From Hippopus hippopus (lineage: Eukaryota > Mollusca > Bivalvia > Cardiida > Cardiidae): a DNA stretch of 64,000 nucleotides. Both the position numbers and the translations under genes were made by a program. Position 1 is the first letter of the stretch. The number at the start of each line of letters is the position of its first letter. The notes under the pieces were generated by a model. It did not search any database. It saw only the letters and a program-made list of their open reading frames with translations, and had not been told where the DNA came from. Of the stretch, positions 1 through 10,904 are shown piece after piece. The stretch lies in assembly GCA_946811185.2 (NCBI GenBank), contig OX328101.1, positions 15,298,122 to 15,362,121 on the forward strand. The letters run 5' to 3'.

Positions 1-214
1 GTCACCATTCAGCTAAAAGGTTTTTGTGACCTTCGTTTGACAGCTTTTTGGACATTGTAGGAAAACCAACTATTTTATAAAAAAAATGATTGTTTTTTTT
101 CCTACAAAGTTCTTCCCACCATCCAAAATTACATTTTTATTCCTTTTTTTTTTCACCTATGCCAGCTGTCCTTGGCTTCCAAAGACTAAAATGACATGCT
201 TTATTACTGGCTAG

Positions 215-395
215 TTATTTATCAGCCGACAAGATTTTTGGACTAGTCCATATTCAAAGCATTTGCAAACGACAAATTAAGATTGTGAATTGTATCTGTG
301 AAACAGTAGAAAACACTGTTAAAAAATGCTTATTTTTTATCCTTCTTCCACAACGCTGGCAGGTCGTCATAACACGGGACTGTTTGGTAAAAAAT
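215..395 (-). mobile_element. P1 MITE, degenerate copy
   Basis: It carries the P1 right-hand motifs in reverse (actagtccatattcaaagc, gcatttgcaaacgacaaatt), a decayed central palindrome and the end cgggactgtttggtaaa. P1 is defined at 17345. Confidence 0.6.
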
Positions 396-496
396 AATAT
401 CTATATTTCTGGTTGCAGCAAAAGAAATGTATGAAGTAGAATTTTTCGAGAAAGCGTGGTTATAACATTATAAAATTTGAAAAAGCTGAACAAGGT

Positions 497-796
497 TCAA
501 CAAATTTTAAAGTGTTGAATAAATACAGGTTTAGCAAGTTTATGACAACTGGGTACCAGCGATTTGAATTCGAACAGGACCAGTTCGAATAAAATTAGAA
601 TTCTATAAATAAGTTCTAGGTTGTACAAATTTTGAATTCGATATGTACAATGCAGGTTGGACAAGTTTTGGATTCGATTATGAAATACAATGCTGAAGGA
701 GTTTTGAATTCGGAAAAAAACAACAGATTGAACTAGTTTTAAATTCGATAAAACTATACCTTGTTGCAAGTTTTTAATGCGGTAAATAAGTACAAG
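497..796. repeat. Minisatellite, about 30-35-bp units (block 1)
   Basis: Degenerate units contain the recurring core gttgaacaagttttgaattc with short variable spacers. The open frame across it on the minus strand is only the repeat translated (RIQNLYNLELIY-like). Block 2 lies at 1370-1505, beyond the solo LTR. Confidence 0.75.
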
Positions 797-1369
797 TGTT
801 ACGATCCAAGCGTAACGAGAAAGAAAATCAGCAACAAGCCTTTAGCAATTAACAACATTTTAATGAACAAAGACAAAAGAGTACAATAGGAGTTAAGTTT
901 GAATGAAATTTTGTCAATTCTAATCTTAGAATGTTGAAATAAAATAAGTCCCTCAAAATTAACAATAATGATTAGACTATAAAAGAATGAAATTTCTTGT
1001 TCCTAAAACCTAAATTAACAATAGTTCCAACTTGCAAGTAGATATGAGCGACCTGTATCAAAATAAAGTTATTCCAACTTACAGATGTATATCCCAAGTT
1101 AAATCCAACACTTTTCACTAATTCTTTATCCACAAAGCCACAAGTCTAACTTCAAAATCCAAAATCACCAAGTAAGTCACTCCTATTTATATTCAGCTTG
1201 GAAAATTCTAGATTAGTCTTTTCTTGAAAGATGACGTCATGGATTAGTAAACAGCTTGTTTACTAACAAACTGTTTCTAAAAATAACCACAATGGAAAAA
1301 CCAATAAATGTTCTTCATGTTTCTAGAATATTCTGAAAACAGGTCACTGTATATCCTATCTACATAACA
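797..1369 (+). mobile_element. Probable solo LTR of a retrotransposon
   Basis: This 573-bp block starts TGTTACG and ends ACATAACA (inverted TGTTA/TAACA ends, TG...CA). It splits an otherwise continuous minisatellite. It has a TATAAAA box at 978-984 and AATAAA at 1062-1067 in the order expected of an LTR. The flanking bases (acaag and ccagg) could be a decayed 5-bp target duplication. No internal coding part is present. The ends resemble Gypsy-type LTRs, but the superfamily is a guess. Confidence 0.6.
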
Positions 1370-1505
1370 CCAGGTTGATCGAGTTTTAAATTTGATAATT
1401 AAATACACGGTTGAACAAGATTTGAATTCGATGAATAAGTACCAGGATGACCAAGTTTTGAATTCGATAAATAAGTACCATCTTGGTCGGGTTCTGAATC
1501 TGATT
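1370..1505. repeat. Minisatellite, about 30-35-bp units (block 2)
   Basis: It continues the block-1 repeat (gaattcgataaataagtacc cores) on the other side of the solo LTR. Confidence 0.7.
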
Positions 1506-1510
1506 AAAAA

Positions 1511-2385
1511 CTAGAGGCCATTGAGGGCCTGAAATAGCTCTACTGGCCGTAATTTTGCTTTTTTGCTAGCATACATTATGAGTTAATGATGCAAAAGGAA
1601 AAAGACATAAACACACACAAACAAAAATAGTGGGCTTGAACCCACTAAGACAGAAATAGTGGGCTTGAACCCACTAAGACAGAAATAGTGGGCTTGAACC
1701 CACTAAGACAGCATAGGTAGGCATGGTGAATTGAACAAAATAGTGAAAAAAAATGAATTACATTTTCTCAAGACCAATTGTTTGGAATCCATCCAAAGTT
1801 GATAGGGTTTCAGCACGCATTGTATTAAACAACTAGCAAATTTCAAAGAAATGTGACTAATAATGTGGACTTAGTTGAGTACACAATACTGTCATCAAAT
1901 GGCTGCTTTTCCTAAACTGATTACTAGATTTTATAGTTCAATCCCCTGGTGAACCAAATAATCTTTGCAAGTTTCAAAAGAGTTGGATCAAAACTGTGGT
2001 GTTCATTGCCTAAACAAGAAATGGAAATGCTCAACTTTAAATGGCTACTCTTCCCATACTGATTGTCAGATTTTTTTCAAAATCAATAGGATTCAAGCTG
2101 TTGATGATATACAACTACTGTGCAAGTTTCAAGAAAATCCGACCACAAATGCAAACTTTACCGCGTAAACAAGAAATGGAAAATTTCAACTTAAAATGGC
2201 TTCTTTTCCAATGCTGATTGTCGGATTTTTTTCAAAATCATGAGGGTTCAAGCTATTGATGAGAAAAACAAACTGTGCAAGTTTCACTAAAATCTGACCA
2301 CAAATGCAGACTTTATCGCGTAAACAAGAAATAGAAATATTCAACTTCAAATTAGTACTTTTCCCATACTGATTGTCAGATTTTT
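1511..2385 (-). mobile_element. B-family hairpin-ended element, reversed and 5'-truncated
   Basis: The B 3' terminus lies at the left (ctagaggccattgagggcct, the reverse of the family's palindrome plus CTAG). It is followed by reversed tandem units of about 160-170 bp with the aaacaagaaatggaaa and actgattgtcagatt motifs. A D fragment abuts it at the right in a T-run, and the B 5' hairpin is absent. Confidence 0.75.
1621..1712. repeat. Three 29-bp hairpin units inside the B element
   Basis: Three nearly identical 29-bp units each contain the inverted pair AGTGGG/CCCACT around cttgaa. The related single site in the other B copy (29069-29095) has one degenerate unit, so this is a local expansion. 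Confidence 0.85.
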
Positions 2386-2740
2386 AGCTCTATGTCATGG
2401 CCTGGTGTCCGTCGTGCGTCTGAAACTACCCATCCAATTTTGATGAAACTTCACAGAAATGATCCTACCATGGTTCTCTTCAGAATTTCTTGAAAGAATT
2501 TGATTCCTTCAAAAACTCTGATTGCCATGGCAACAAAACTGAAAAATATTGAAAATCTTTGAAAGTCTTCTTGTCTAAAACCATAAGGCCTAGGGCTACC
2601 AAATTTGGCATGTAGCTTTATCTAGTAGACCTCTACCAAGTTCCTTCAAATAATAGCCCTGGGGTCAAAATCGGCCCTGCCCCGGGGGTCACAAGTTTTA
2701 TATGGGCTTATATAGGGAAAACTTTTGTCGTTATTTAAGT
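2386..2740 (+). mobile_element. D-family fragment
   Basis: It has the D 5' segment without its hairpin (tttttagctctatgtcatgg), then one D tandem unit (ctaccaaatttggcatgtag, gccccgggggtcacaagttt). The 3' terminus is missing. Confidence 0.7.
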
Positions 2741-2946
2741 TGCTAGTGGTATTTCGTCAGTGTAGATACTGGTTATTCGATACAAGTTCTAGGTTCTACT
2801 GATATTTGAATGGCCGAGGTTTTACTTTATTGCTATAAATTAACAATGAACATTTCTTCTTCGATCATTTTCAAAGGGAAATTTGCTCAAAGTAACTTTA
2901 AAAACATGCTTCGAAAATGTGGATAGTGAGAAACATATGAGGTCCT

Positions 2947-3136
2947 AACCTTTTGCCACAAAATTACCAGTTTTAACGACCGTAGAGAATAAAGTTTTTG
3001 AAAACTTTGTGGGAAAAGGAGAAAATGCTACTAACCAGCATGTTCTCCTTTTCAAACTGTTTTCTACCCGATCATAGACAAATTCCGTCATTTGAACCTT
3101 ATTTGATTTGCCGTCCGCAAACGCTGTAAATATATA
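2947..3136 (+). mobile_element. P1 MITE, truncated at the right
   Basis: The left arm, the gtgggaaaaggagaaaatgc palindrome half and part of the right arm are present; the terminal GGTAAAGGGTTAA is missing. Confidence 0.75.
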
Positions 3137-3398
3137 GCATATACTTGCTGATGCATTTCGAAGCTTGGTAGCGAAACGAAAAAAAAAAAAGGCTCTGTAT
3201 GAACCACTTTTCTTTCGCCACGATACTTTCAAAGGCGGTCTGCACAAAGAGACAATAGTCCTGTGCAAATGTGCAAGGTGCATTTGCACTTTGAATGCAC
3301 TTTCAGTTAGAGCCCATAACTTACCTGACAACCGGTTTGATCTAAAATGAGCAGACTAATAAAGCAGACGTTAAAACAAAGGTCAATATTGATTTATG

Positions 3399-3597
3399 TT
3401 AAACCTTAACTTGCTGAATAAGGTAAATGAAGCTTCCAAGCTGATTGTATAACCCCGAATAATGCTATTTTAAAATTATTTTTTTTTAGAAAAATATCTC
3501 TTTATCGGACAGGGTAGATTTAAGATCAGCAGTCTGATCTTGATCTTCACTGTCGGCAAAAGCTTAGCAGCTTAAGTCTTTTAAACTTGCAATAGCT
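3399..3597 (+). mobile_element. P2 MITE
   Basis: It has the P2 motifs ttgctgaataaggtaaatga, atctctttatcggacaggg and a shortened central palindrome (atcagcagtctgatctt). P2 is defined at 58503. Confidence 0.7.
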
Positions 3598-3617
3598 TAA
3601 AAAAGTCAGTTTTACTG

Positions 3618-3740
3618 CTTAACTCTAAAATATCAGACGACAAATTTTTTAGACTTGTCCGAATTAAAGACGATCGCTACAGTTTCACCATTTTTTGAAA
3701 ACATTCAGAATTTCACGAAACTTTGTTTGGTGATAATTTT
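3618..3740 (-). mobile_element. P1 MITE fragment
   Basis: The sequence ttaactctaaaatatcagac followed by gacttgtccgaattaaagac matches the reversed P1 end. The palindrome is lost. Confidence 0.45.
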
Positions 3741-4440
3741 TTATCTGATCTACAAAAATAGGGGATAAAAAGAGGGGGGTCACCAGCTTTGGGAAAATTC
3801 TATGAATAGTTCTTTTAGTACACCCTGCATTGCGGCAGTTCAGGATGAAATTTCACCTATGAAAACTAAGTCTATGTATATTTTTTTTAAATGACAACAG
3901 TTATAAGCAAAGTTTATGTCATTGTATTGGTGAAACATCAAATTCAATGAAAAAAATAATTTAGAGTATACTGAGTATCAATCTTAAAAAAAAAACCCTT
4001 AACTTAAGGCTAAAACAACTTTATTTTGGAAAAAAACCAAAAAAACCAAAGAGTATCTTTTAAAGTTATTTTTTTAAATGTTCTAACATTCAGATTTTTC
4101 TTATTTTTTCTATAAATAATATTCAGGTACTAAACTGAAAGAATCAGGCTTAAAACAAATAGGCCACCAGCTTTATTTTTTCAGAAAATACATTTTAAGT
4201 TTGTGGGTGGGCACTAACTAATGAGTAAATGTAATGTTTGTCAAAGACAAAGATATTATATGAAGTAAATTATCTCAATTTTTTCAATAATACAACAATA
4301 TTTATAAGAATCAAGTTTGTTGGTCATAATAAACCAATTCATAGCATATAAATGTAATACTGATGTTAGCATTTAACCCATTTCCAAACGACTAATTTTA
4401 GACGCTTCTAAATTTGACGCGTTTGCAGACGCTAAACCAA
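3741..4440. other. AT-rich stretch, nothing recognised
   Basis: Dominated by A and T runs. I see no splice-bounded coding segment or known repeat. Confidence 0.5.
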
Positions 4441-4465
4441 CACCTGGTATTCATGTATCACAGTT

Positions 4466-4690
4466 CTTTGATGGGTCGGAAATCATTGTGGGAAAAGGAG
4501 AAATCAATCATTAGGGGTAATTTGTCCTTTGGACATCGGTGTTTTTCATCAATGTTGTCTGCTGCAGACTCATCAAGCTAAGGGATAAAGAGTAATGTAG
4601 AGCCCCTCGTTTTCTGCAAGTCTTTACCAAGTGACATAATTTTGGACTAGACCAAACTGAAAGCATCTGCATATGAAAATATTTTAGCTC
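4466..4690. mobile_element. P1 fragments, two degenerate pieces
   Basis: A half palindrome (tgtgggaaaaggagaaatca) and, further on, the P1 arm motif gactagaccaaactgaaagc are present. They may be two decayed copies. Confidence 0.4.
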
Positions 4691-5382
4691 GACGATACGT
4701 CTGCCAGATAGAGTGCTAGTAGTAGCATCTGTGTCCATATTTCCGTTGTTAGGTGACGTAGTTAGGTGATTCACTTTGACTTTCAGTCCGATCTTTTGAA
4801 AGCGTAATTTTGGATTCTTGCTTGGCTTGATTCAAATACTTTATACTTCATTTTGCTAACATGAAACGACCCGTTTTAGTTCTTGGTTTATCCATTCTGC
4901 AGACATTGACAGGTGTGGTAAGATCAATTGTGTTAGGTGCTCACCGTTTTTCGAGTAAAAGGTGAGCGTGATGGTTACACGAAGCGTGAAAATGGAAACT
5001 GTCGCGAACGTCGTTAAGGGTCGTATAAACGAGTTGTTTGGTATAGGATTGACTTTTATTATATACGTGTAAGTTTTCCGGGTTAAATACATGCGTCGCA
5101 CGCGGATAAAATCACACACGACGGTAAAAAAAATCCGTATCTACACTCAGTGGAATACGATTCCAAATATGGTATGATGACGTAATAATAACGTAACTCA
5201 CGGGCGGTATACGTATCAAGTTCATTGGTCAAAATTTTACGCTGTAATATTTATCCGCCATTCACAAAAACGAAGTTACTGGCTACTACATCATTATTTG
5301 TTTTATTTTGCTTACCGTTTTCGAATAAAATGTCAATAATTTGCAATATTTTGTCGTTGAAAAGGTGTAGGTATATAATAAA
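4691..5382. other. Unassigned stretch with higher CpG content
   Basis: CpGs are commoner here than around it. A small hairpin at 4939-4967 pairs gctcacc with ggtgagc. I could not recognise a promoter or an exon. Confidence 0.35.
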
Positions 5383-5548
5383 AGGAATATTATGTTGTAG
5401 TCACTTTCCTTGTGCTTGTATTTACTTCTCGCTGCGTAAATAAATTTTGGCATCTCGCTCGACCTTCGGTCTCGCGCGATACCAAATTTTCTCACGCTGC
5501 TCGAAGTGAATACAAGCACCAGGAAAATCACTACAGCATAATATTCCG
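5383..5548. mobile_element. P8 fold-back palindrome, about 166 bp
   Basis: The arms begin ggaatattatg and end cataatattcc. They also share tgcttgtatt with aatacaagca and aattttggcatc with gataccaaatttt, around a central gaccttcggtc. It is a long imperfect palindrome, consistent with a fold-back MITE. Confidence 0.65.
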
Positions 5549-5717
5549 TATTTATGGCACTAATTAAATTAAATAAAGATTTGACTGTCAGAAGAGTAAG
5601 ATCTGAATGATCTACAGTTCCTAACCTTGTTTTTGGCAGAATATTCTTACAAAATATTGGACTGTTTTATTGAGTTTCATACAGTCTGATCTTGATCCAA
5701 ACTGTAAGGTACAGTTG

Positions 5718-5909
5718 CTTTAACCCTTATCCTTGCTAAATATGTGAATGAAACTTTCAAGCCGGTAGTGCAAACGCAAATTTTGCTATTAATTGGGTTC
5801 TTTTTGGGAGAAAATATCTCCTCATCGGAGAGTGTTCTGTGCAGTCTGATCTTGATCTACCCTGTCTGCAAAATGCCCTTGAGTCGCGCTTAGTAGCCCA
5901 AGGGTTAAG
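5718..5909 (+). mobile_element. P2 MITE with TTAA at both ends
   Basis: It starts TTAACCCTTATCC and ends CCCAAGGGTTAA. Internally it has atatctcctcatcggagagt and a partial palindrome (cagtctgatcttgatctacc). Confidence 0.75.
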
Positions 5910-6028
5910 TTGGATTGACGTTCGTAATGTTAAGAACTGATTATTTTGATTTAATATCTTTAACGAGTATGCAATTGTTCAACTTTGATTACCGTATAAA
6001 TTAACGAGTAAAATGAACTCCGTCTCTG

Positions 6029-6190
6029 TAACTCTTTAATAGACGATAAAAATATAGACTGGTCCAAATTGAAAGCATTTGCAGACGACAAATTAATTGT
6101 AGCTTGAATCACGGGTTTTTTCTTTGACATGGAGGACAACATCTTGGGAAAAGGAAAAGTAAATAGTGGTTTGAAATAGAACGGTTGCAC
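6029..6190 (-). mobile_element. P1 MITE, degenerate
   Basis: The reversed left arm is clear (gactggtccaaattgaaagc, gcatttgcagacgacaaatt); the palindrome is broken. Confidence 0.55.
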
Positions 6191-6215
6191 GGTCCAAGAC
6201 CAAATGCTCGCTCTC

Positions 6216-6563
6216 AGCATTCCGATCTTGGTCTACGCCGTGTATAAAACAAATCAGCTTGGCCTAAGAATCCTAGGATTTGATCCCAGCTAAATTATTT
6301 GTTGAGAGAGCAAGGAACTCCCGTTAAAACATTAAGTCACGTATGCTAATGAGATTGAACTATTTGTGCTTGAAAATTTAGATGAATTAATTTCTTGTTC
6401 TCAAGTGATTATTAAAGTTAATTTCAATTATTATGATATAAACTGGTAATATATTATTCAAATGTCACCAGTCAGCTATATTAACATACGTTTTGGTTTG
6501 CAAAATGATATTGTATTTTTTTGTTGTTTTGAGGAAATCTGAGACGGTTGTTGCTTGAAAACA
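6216..6563. other. Unassigned stretch
   Basis: A short B-box-like motif (ggatttgatcccagc) at about 6278 could be a worn SINE head. Nothing else is recognised. Confidence 0.3.
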
Positions 6564-6772
6564 TTTAACCCTTAGGCTGCTTATCGCGAATCAAGGCCTT
6601 TTGCGGACAGTGTAGAACAAGATCAGACTGCACAGAACGTGCAGTCTGATCTTGGATCCACACTGTTCGATAGGGAGATATTTTTTCACCAAAATTAAGT
6701 GAATAGCAACATGCAGGTTTTTACTATCGGCTGAAAAATTTAATTTAATTTATTTAGCAGGTTAAGGGTTAA
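6564..6772 (-). mobile_element. P2 MITE
   Basis: In reverse it runs from TTAACCCTTAGGCTGC to GGTTAAGGGTTAA, with the central inverted pair agatcagactgcacagaacg / gtgcagtctgatctt. Confidence 0.8.
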
Positions 6773-6907
6773 ACAATTAACTTCAGGAAAAATACCTATG
6801 TATTGGTATTCCATTTTGTTTTATAAAAGCCTATGTAAAATTTTGATGTAGCAGACATAAATTTTCTACTGAAAAAAGGAAGACACTGAAGAATATCTAA
6901 AAATACA

Positions 6908-7023
6908 TTAAGGTCTACGGCCCCTAACTCTCATATTAAAAGACGGAAAGCTGCCGCGATTGGCCAAACAGCCTATACGAAAACGTCGATGTTTACCGAT
7001 GAGTTAGGGGCCGTAGACCTTAA
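6908..7023. mobile_element. P5 MITE, 116 bp with perfect inverted ends
   Basis: Both ends are the same sequence of about 24 bp, beginning TTAAGGTCTACGGCCCCTAA, in inverted orientation and with no mismatch. The interior is unique, and TTAA sits at each tip. Confidence 0.85.
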
Positions 7024-7189
7024 ATATATCTGCACTTATTGATACGAAAACTTAGGCTTTAAAATTATCGAAGATAAATGTTTTATTTTCCAGTAAAACA
7101 AATATGACCATATTTTGAGCAGACGTGGTGGTCGATATTCCTTTGGAATTCAAAGCGCGAATGAAAGGCCAGTAGCGACCGAAAGTACA

Positions 7190-7275
7190 CAATACGGATT
7201 TTAAATTGCATGTAAATTTAAATCGTACCATTTAAAAGTAAAGTAATTACTATGAAGATGACAATCCTTTACCAC
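7190..7275 (+). mobile_element. P4 fold-back MITE, half element
   Basis: It matches the left arm of the P4 copies at 17925 and 36600 (taaatcgtaccatttaaaag, atgaagatgacaatcc). The right arm is absent. Confidence 0.55.
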
Positions 7276-7371
7276 AGAACAAAAAAAATTGACCTTCCAA
7301 AACTGAAAGATTGCGTAAAACAACTTAAATACAGTGCAAATAATTGGACTTGTCCTTTAAATGATAGAAAA

Positions 7372-7460
7372 TAGTGTGGGAATATTGATGGCTACAAGCA
7401 TTTTCTCCTTTTCGCTCAATATTTTCAAAAGTTTTCTTTTCACGTGGTAATCAAAAAAAG
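7372..7460 (-). mobile_element. P1 MITE core
   Basis: The half palindrome agcattttctccttttcgct and the flank ttttcaaaagttttcttttc are recognisable; the outer ends are worn. Confidence 0.5.
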
Positions 7461-7524
7461 AGATTGCTCGTAAAGGTTCAAACCTATCGAGCATGATACT
7501 GCATGTACAACATGGCTGAATCCG

Positions 7525-7605
7525 GGTAGCTTAATGGTAACGCCCAGAGCTTCTAATCCGGGGGTCGAAGGCTCGAGTCACGGCAATGCCACAACTCTTT
7601 TTGAG
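7525..7605 (+). repeat. tRNA-derived SINE head
   Basis: An A-box-like tagcttaatgg and a B-box-like ggctcgagtca are spaced as in a tRNA. The arms do not pair as a full tRNA, so I read it as a SINE promoter remnant. Confidence 0.5.
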
Positions 7606-7949
7606 GATTGATGAAAGTTTTACGCGACAGAATTCTTTCTTCTCTCACCGCCAAAATTGTATTGAGTCTTTGAAACTGTTAGTAGGCCTATTAAGATGAA
7701 ATTGGTCGCCGTGATATAACTTTAATATTGCTGAATGGCGTTAGATAAATCTATAACTCTATATTTAACAAAACAGCCAAACAGCTAAAAGCCGTGCTGA
7801 AAACTGCAACAAGATAGGGTACGTATTTTATTGTTGCTATAAGAATTGATATAAAACGCGCCGACTTTTATTTTTACTGTACTAGAGGGCTCAAAATCTT
7901 ATATGGAAAGGATTAATCTTAAAAGGAAAGGACTTGTTCTTAAAAAGTA
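7606..7949. other. Unassigned stretch
   Basis: It could be the body of the SINE whose head lies just upstream, but I have no second copy for comparison. Confidence 0.3.
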
Positions 7950-8075
7950 GAAAATTTTGTAGGAAAAGACGAAAATGCTGTTTATCGGCATTTCTTCGTT
8001 TCCCATGATGTTTGAAAAAGCATTTCTTCCGAAAACCTTCTTACATAGGGTATTTTAAAACACGGTATCAGTCGG
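7950..8075 (-). mobile_element. P1 MITE, degenerate core
   Basis: gtaggaaaagacgaaaatgc pairs imperfectly with gcatttcttcgtttcccat. Confidence 0.5.
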
Positions 8076-8275
8076 TAAAGTGGGAAGTTTCATTGTAAAA
8101 GAACTATGCCGCCAAAAGGTTTGTTTAGTGAGAAAATAAAAGGAAACCTGCTTTCTGAACCCAACAATATTTAAGCAGCAGCCATCAGTGAATTTTAGAC
8201 AATTATAGTTCAGAACGAAGAGCGCGGACTATGACAGACAACAATGGACAGACAAACTGTAACAGTATCTGATAC

Positions 8276-8455
8276 TATTAACTCTTTATCAGACGACAAA
8301 AATTTATACTTCTCTAAATTAAAAGCATCTGCAGACGACGAAGTAAATGTGGCTCAGATGATTGGAATTTTCTTCCATAAGGTTGAAAAACTTAAAAGAA
8401 AACTGGAAAATGCTGGTTACCATTTTCTGTTTTTTAGATTAGGTTTTCAAGAGTG
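8276..8455 (-). mobile_element. P1 MITE, right part lost
   Basis: It starts TTAACTCTTTATCAGACGAC and continues with aaattaaaagcatctgcaga. Only half of the palindrome remains (aaaatgctggttaccatttt). Confidence 0.65.
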
Positions 8456-9059
8456 ATTCTAGCTCTATCGGAATAATGGACTGAACAAAAAGAAATTGTT
8501 CAAGATACACTAATTGATATAAAAATAGGAAATGGGAAGCCAGATCAATTCACCATCGAAGGGAGCAGAAAAAAATAGTTTGAAGTCATAACGTATCTTT
8601 ACCTGACCACTTCGTAATTGACATCAGAGTACGATAAAGATTGAACCAGGAACGATATATGAATCTGACAGGATAAAAAATACTTCCTAGTTTTTACAAC
8701 AATGGCCATAGGGAAACTAAACATGTAACCGGACTAGGACAATATTTTAACCAGTCGTCTTTACGTTTTAATCATTTAGATACAAAAAAGGGAGAGGTAC
8801 GGAGGTGAACGTGAAACATGTTACCGGACTAGGAAAAAGTGTAACCAGTCGACCCCGACTTATGTAAATAGCTTCTCATTTCAAAAGAAACCATTTCGAT
8901 GCCAAAATTTGTACAGGTTGATCCAGAATATATGATACCATTTTAAGCTCTTATTACTTTTGCTCATGACGCCTTATCGTATACATCAAAACAGTTATAG
9001 AAACTGCAGACACTAAAGTTTTATTGGGGACATACATATTTGAAAAAAAAAACTGGGCA
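8456..9059. other. Unassigned stretch with a short direct duplication
   Basis: A segment of about 40 bp (accggactagg ... aaccagtcg) occurs at 8721-8762 and again at 8817-8857. Nothing coding is recognised. Confidence 0.45.
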
Positions 9060-9754
9060 GTAGAACTTAACCACCAAGTTACAGCAAATGTTGGACATGA
9101 CGTCATTTATGTACTATTGTGATTTAAGTTTCTTTTTAGTTTTCAATCACATTCATACACATTTCTGGTGTAATTTTTATCATTTCTCTGAAATTGGCTG
9201 ATGTAAGTTAATTCATTGTTTTTTCAGGCTTTTGATTTTAAACTTTGTCCTTCAGAAATCCCCATAAAAAGAAATCTGAAAACCACAATTTGTCAGCTGT
9301 ATCAATATGATCAGTCATACAATGAGCAACTTCTAGTCTACTGTTGATGTCAGTTTCTTTCAGATGCGGCATTATTGACTATGTATGGGGAGATAGTTTA
9401 AAGTCATAACGTATCTTCTATAAGCACTTCCATAGTTGGATGAATTTGTATTGTCTCCAAGAACTTTCCTTACTTATATCTGTGGCGTTTTCCTGATCAC
9501 TTGCTGGATCTGTTCAATATTCTCTGCGCTCCAGTTTGATTTTGGTCCCCTAACTGTTGTTTTCTGCGTGGTCCTCTACCGATCCAGTCTGTTGAAACTT
9601 TTTTACAAGTTAGTGTAAAGTCTCTCATCTTCTGGGTACTTTTTTTTTGCGTTGTACGCACAAACATTACTGGATAGTGACTTTCAAAATACAGCTGCAA
9701 TATTTCTGCAGCCTTCTGCTTTGATGTCGCCATATTAATTGAACAACTTGACAT
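9060..9754 (-). pseudogene. Ruined mariner/Tc1-type (IS630 superfamily) transposase
   Basis: Read on the minus strand, an N-terminal part starts with ATG at 9733 and gives MATSKQKAAEILQLYFESHY, the DNA-binding start of DUF4817-linked mariner-like transposases. Frameshifts follow at once. Further on come EVAHCMTDHIDTADKLWFSD, FFLWGFLKDKV and EMIKITPEMCMNVIEN. These are the usual catalytic-core and C-terminal landmarks of these enzymes (LWFSDE, DFFLWGYLK, IPPEMC..V.ENF). The central part, including the HFHLNG region after the first catalytic Asp, is deleted, and several stops follow. It is a non-functional relic inside the region upstream of lin-28 exon A. The family call rests on motif recognition only. 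Confidence 0.75.
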
Positions 9755-9880
9755 AAATTACGATACAACGTCAACATAACTTAAACGTTTACCAGTAGTT
9801 AAAGGGTGACATAAATTACGATACAACGTCAACGTAACTTAAACGTTTACCAGTAGTTAAAGGGTGACATAAATTACGTT
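9750..9880. repeat. 58-bp minisatellite, block 1
   Basis: Two full units and a partial third begin gacataaattacgatacaac, with a single change between the full units. The array starts where the transposase relic ends. Confidence 0.85.
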
Positions 9881-10335
9881 ATTAGAATAGATTGTTGTTG
9901 TCTTAGATTGGGAAAGTTTATCGGGCAAGGCGTGGTGTCTATAGGCTAGTATTTCTACGAATTTTATCCGTTGAGCCGGGGAAACCGAGACTGATTAAGT
10001 TTCACAATCCAAAGCACCAACCATCTATCCTATTTATTCCTGTTTGTCATTTATAACACGTTACATACTAAATTGAATATTTGACCTAATAAAACACACA
10101 TACTGGCATCTTTTTAACTATTAATAAGTATGAAAAACTGTTTATTTAAAACGTCCTTATACTGTATATGCAGCTTCGATAGTGATGATGAATGATGCAT
10201 GATTACGTCATGAACGTGACGTTTACCCGCGGAAAAAAAGTTGTGTCGAATAAAGACAAGAATTTTTCTGTTTTAAGTGTTTAAACATGTAAGAAAGCGA
10301 AGCAATCGAGCAAATGATCGATGAATGTAATAAAC
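9881..10335. other. Unassigned stretch between the two 58-bp arrays
   Basis: No coding or repeat match seen. It contains tgcatgattacgtcatgaac, a small palindromic cluster. Confidence 0.35.
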
Positions 10336-10478
10336 AGGTTATTACACGGCTGATGAGGGCCAGAGAGTGATATCGGCCCTCCACCTCAAAATCTGCCCTC
10401 GGGCTAAAGCCCTCGGGGCAGATATCAAGGTGGCGGGCCGATATCACTCTCCGGCCCTCATCAGCCGTGTAATAACCT
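10336..10478. mobile_element. P6 fold-back palindrome, 143 bp
   Basis: The ends are AGGTTATTACACGGCTGATG in inverted orientation. Pairing continues through gggcc, gagagtgatatcggccc and ctcgggct with few mismatches, leaving almost no loop. It is GC-rich compared with its surroundings and sits against block 2 of the 58-bp minisatellite. Confidence 0.8.
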
Positions 10479-10480
10479 CT

Positions 10481-10642
10481 AAATACAACGTGAACATAAC
10501 TTAAACGTTTACCAGTAGTTAAAGGGTGACATAAATTACGATACAACGTGAACATAACTTAAATGTTTACCAGTAGTTAAAGGGTGACATAAGTTACGAT
10601 ACAACGTGAACATAACTTAAACGTTTACCAGTAATTAAATGG
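10481..10642. repeat. 58-bp minisatellite, block 2
   Basis: One partial and two near-complete units of the 9750 repeat, sharing gtgaac in place of gtcaac. Confidence 0.85.
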
Positions 10643-10904
10643 TTCATTCAAAACTTCAAAATCAGACGATTAAGATATTTTTTCTGCACAAATACTAATA
10701 TTTCATAATTTTATAAAAGATAAAAGATAAAAGTATTATCATTTATTCTGGATCACCCTGTACATTGGGCAGTTGTTCTAACTTGTTTATTCGATCGTTC
10801 CAGATAAGATGAAATGTTTCTATTACTGTTATTCTCGAACTTTTGACAAAGTTGTAAAATTTTGTGGTACCATTATTCCATGACTACATAAGATATAAAA
10901 TTCA

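Noticed and set aside
4691..5382. CpG-richer stretch as the lin-28 promoter or first exon
   Set aside because: No TATA or initiator pattern, no start codon followed by a phase-1 donor that I could defend.
9436..9618. Plus-strand open frame MDEFVLSPRTFL...
   Set aside because: It is the antisense shadow of the transposase relic on the minus strand.
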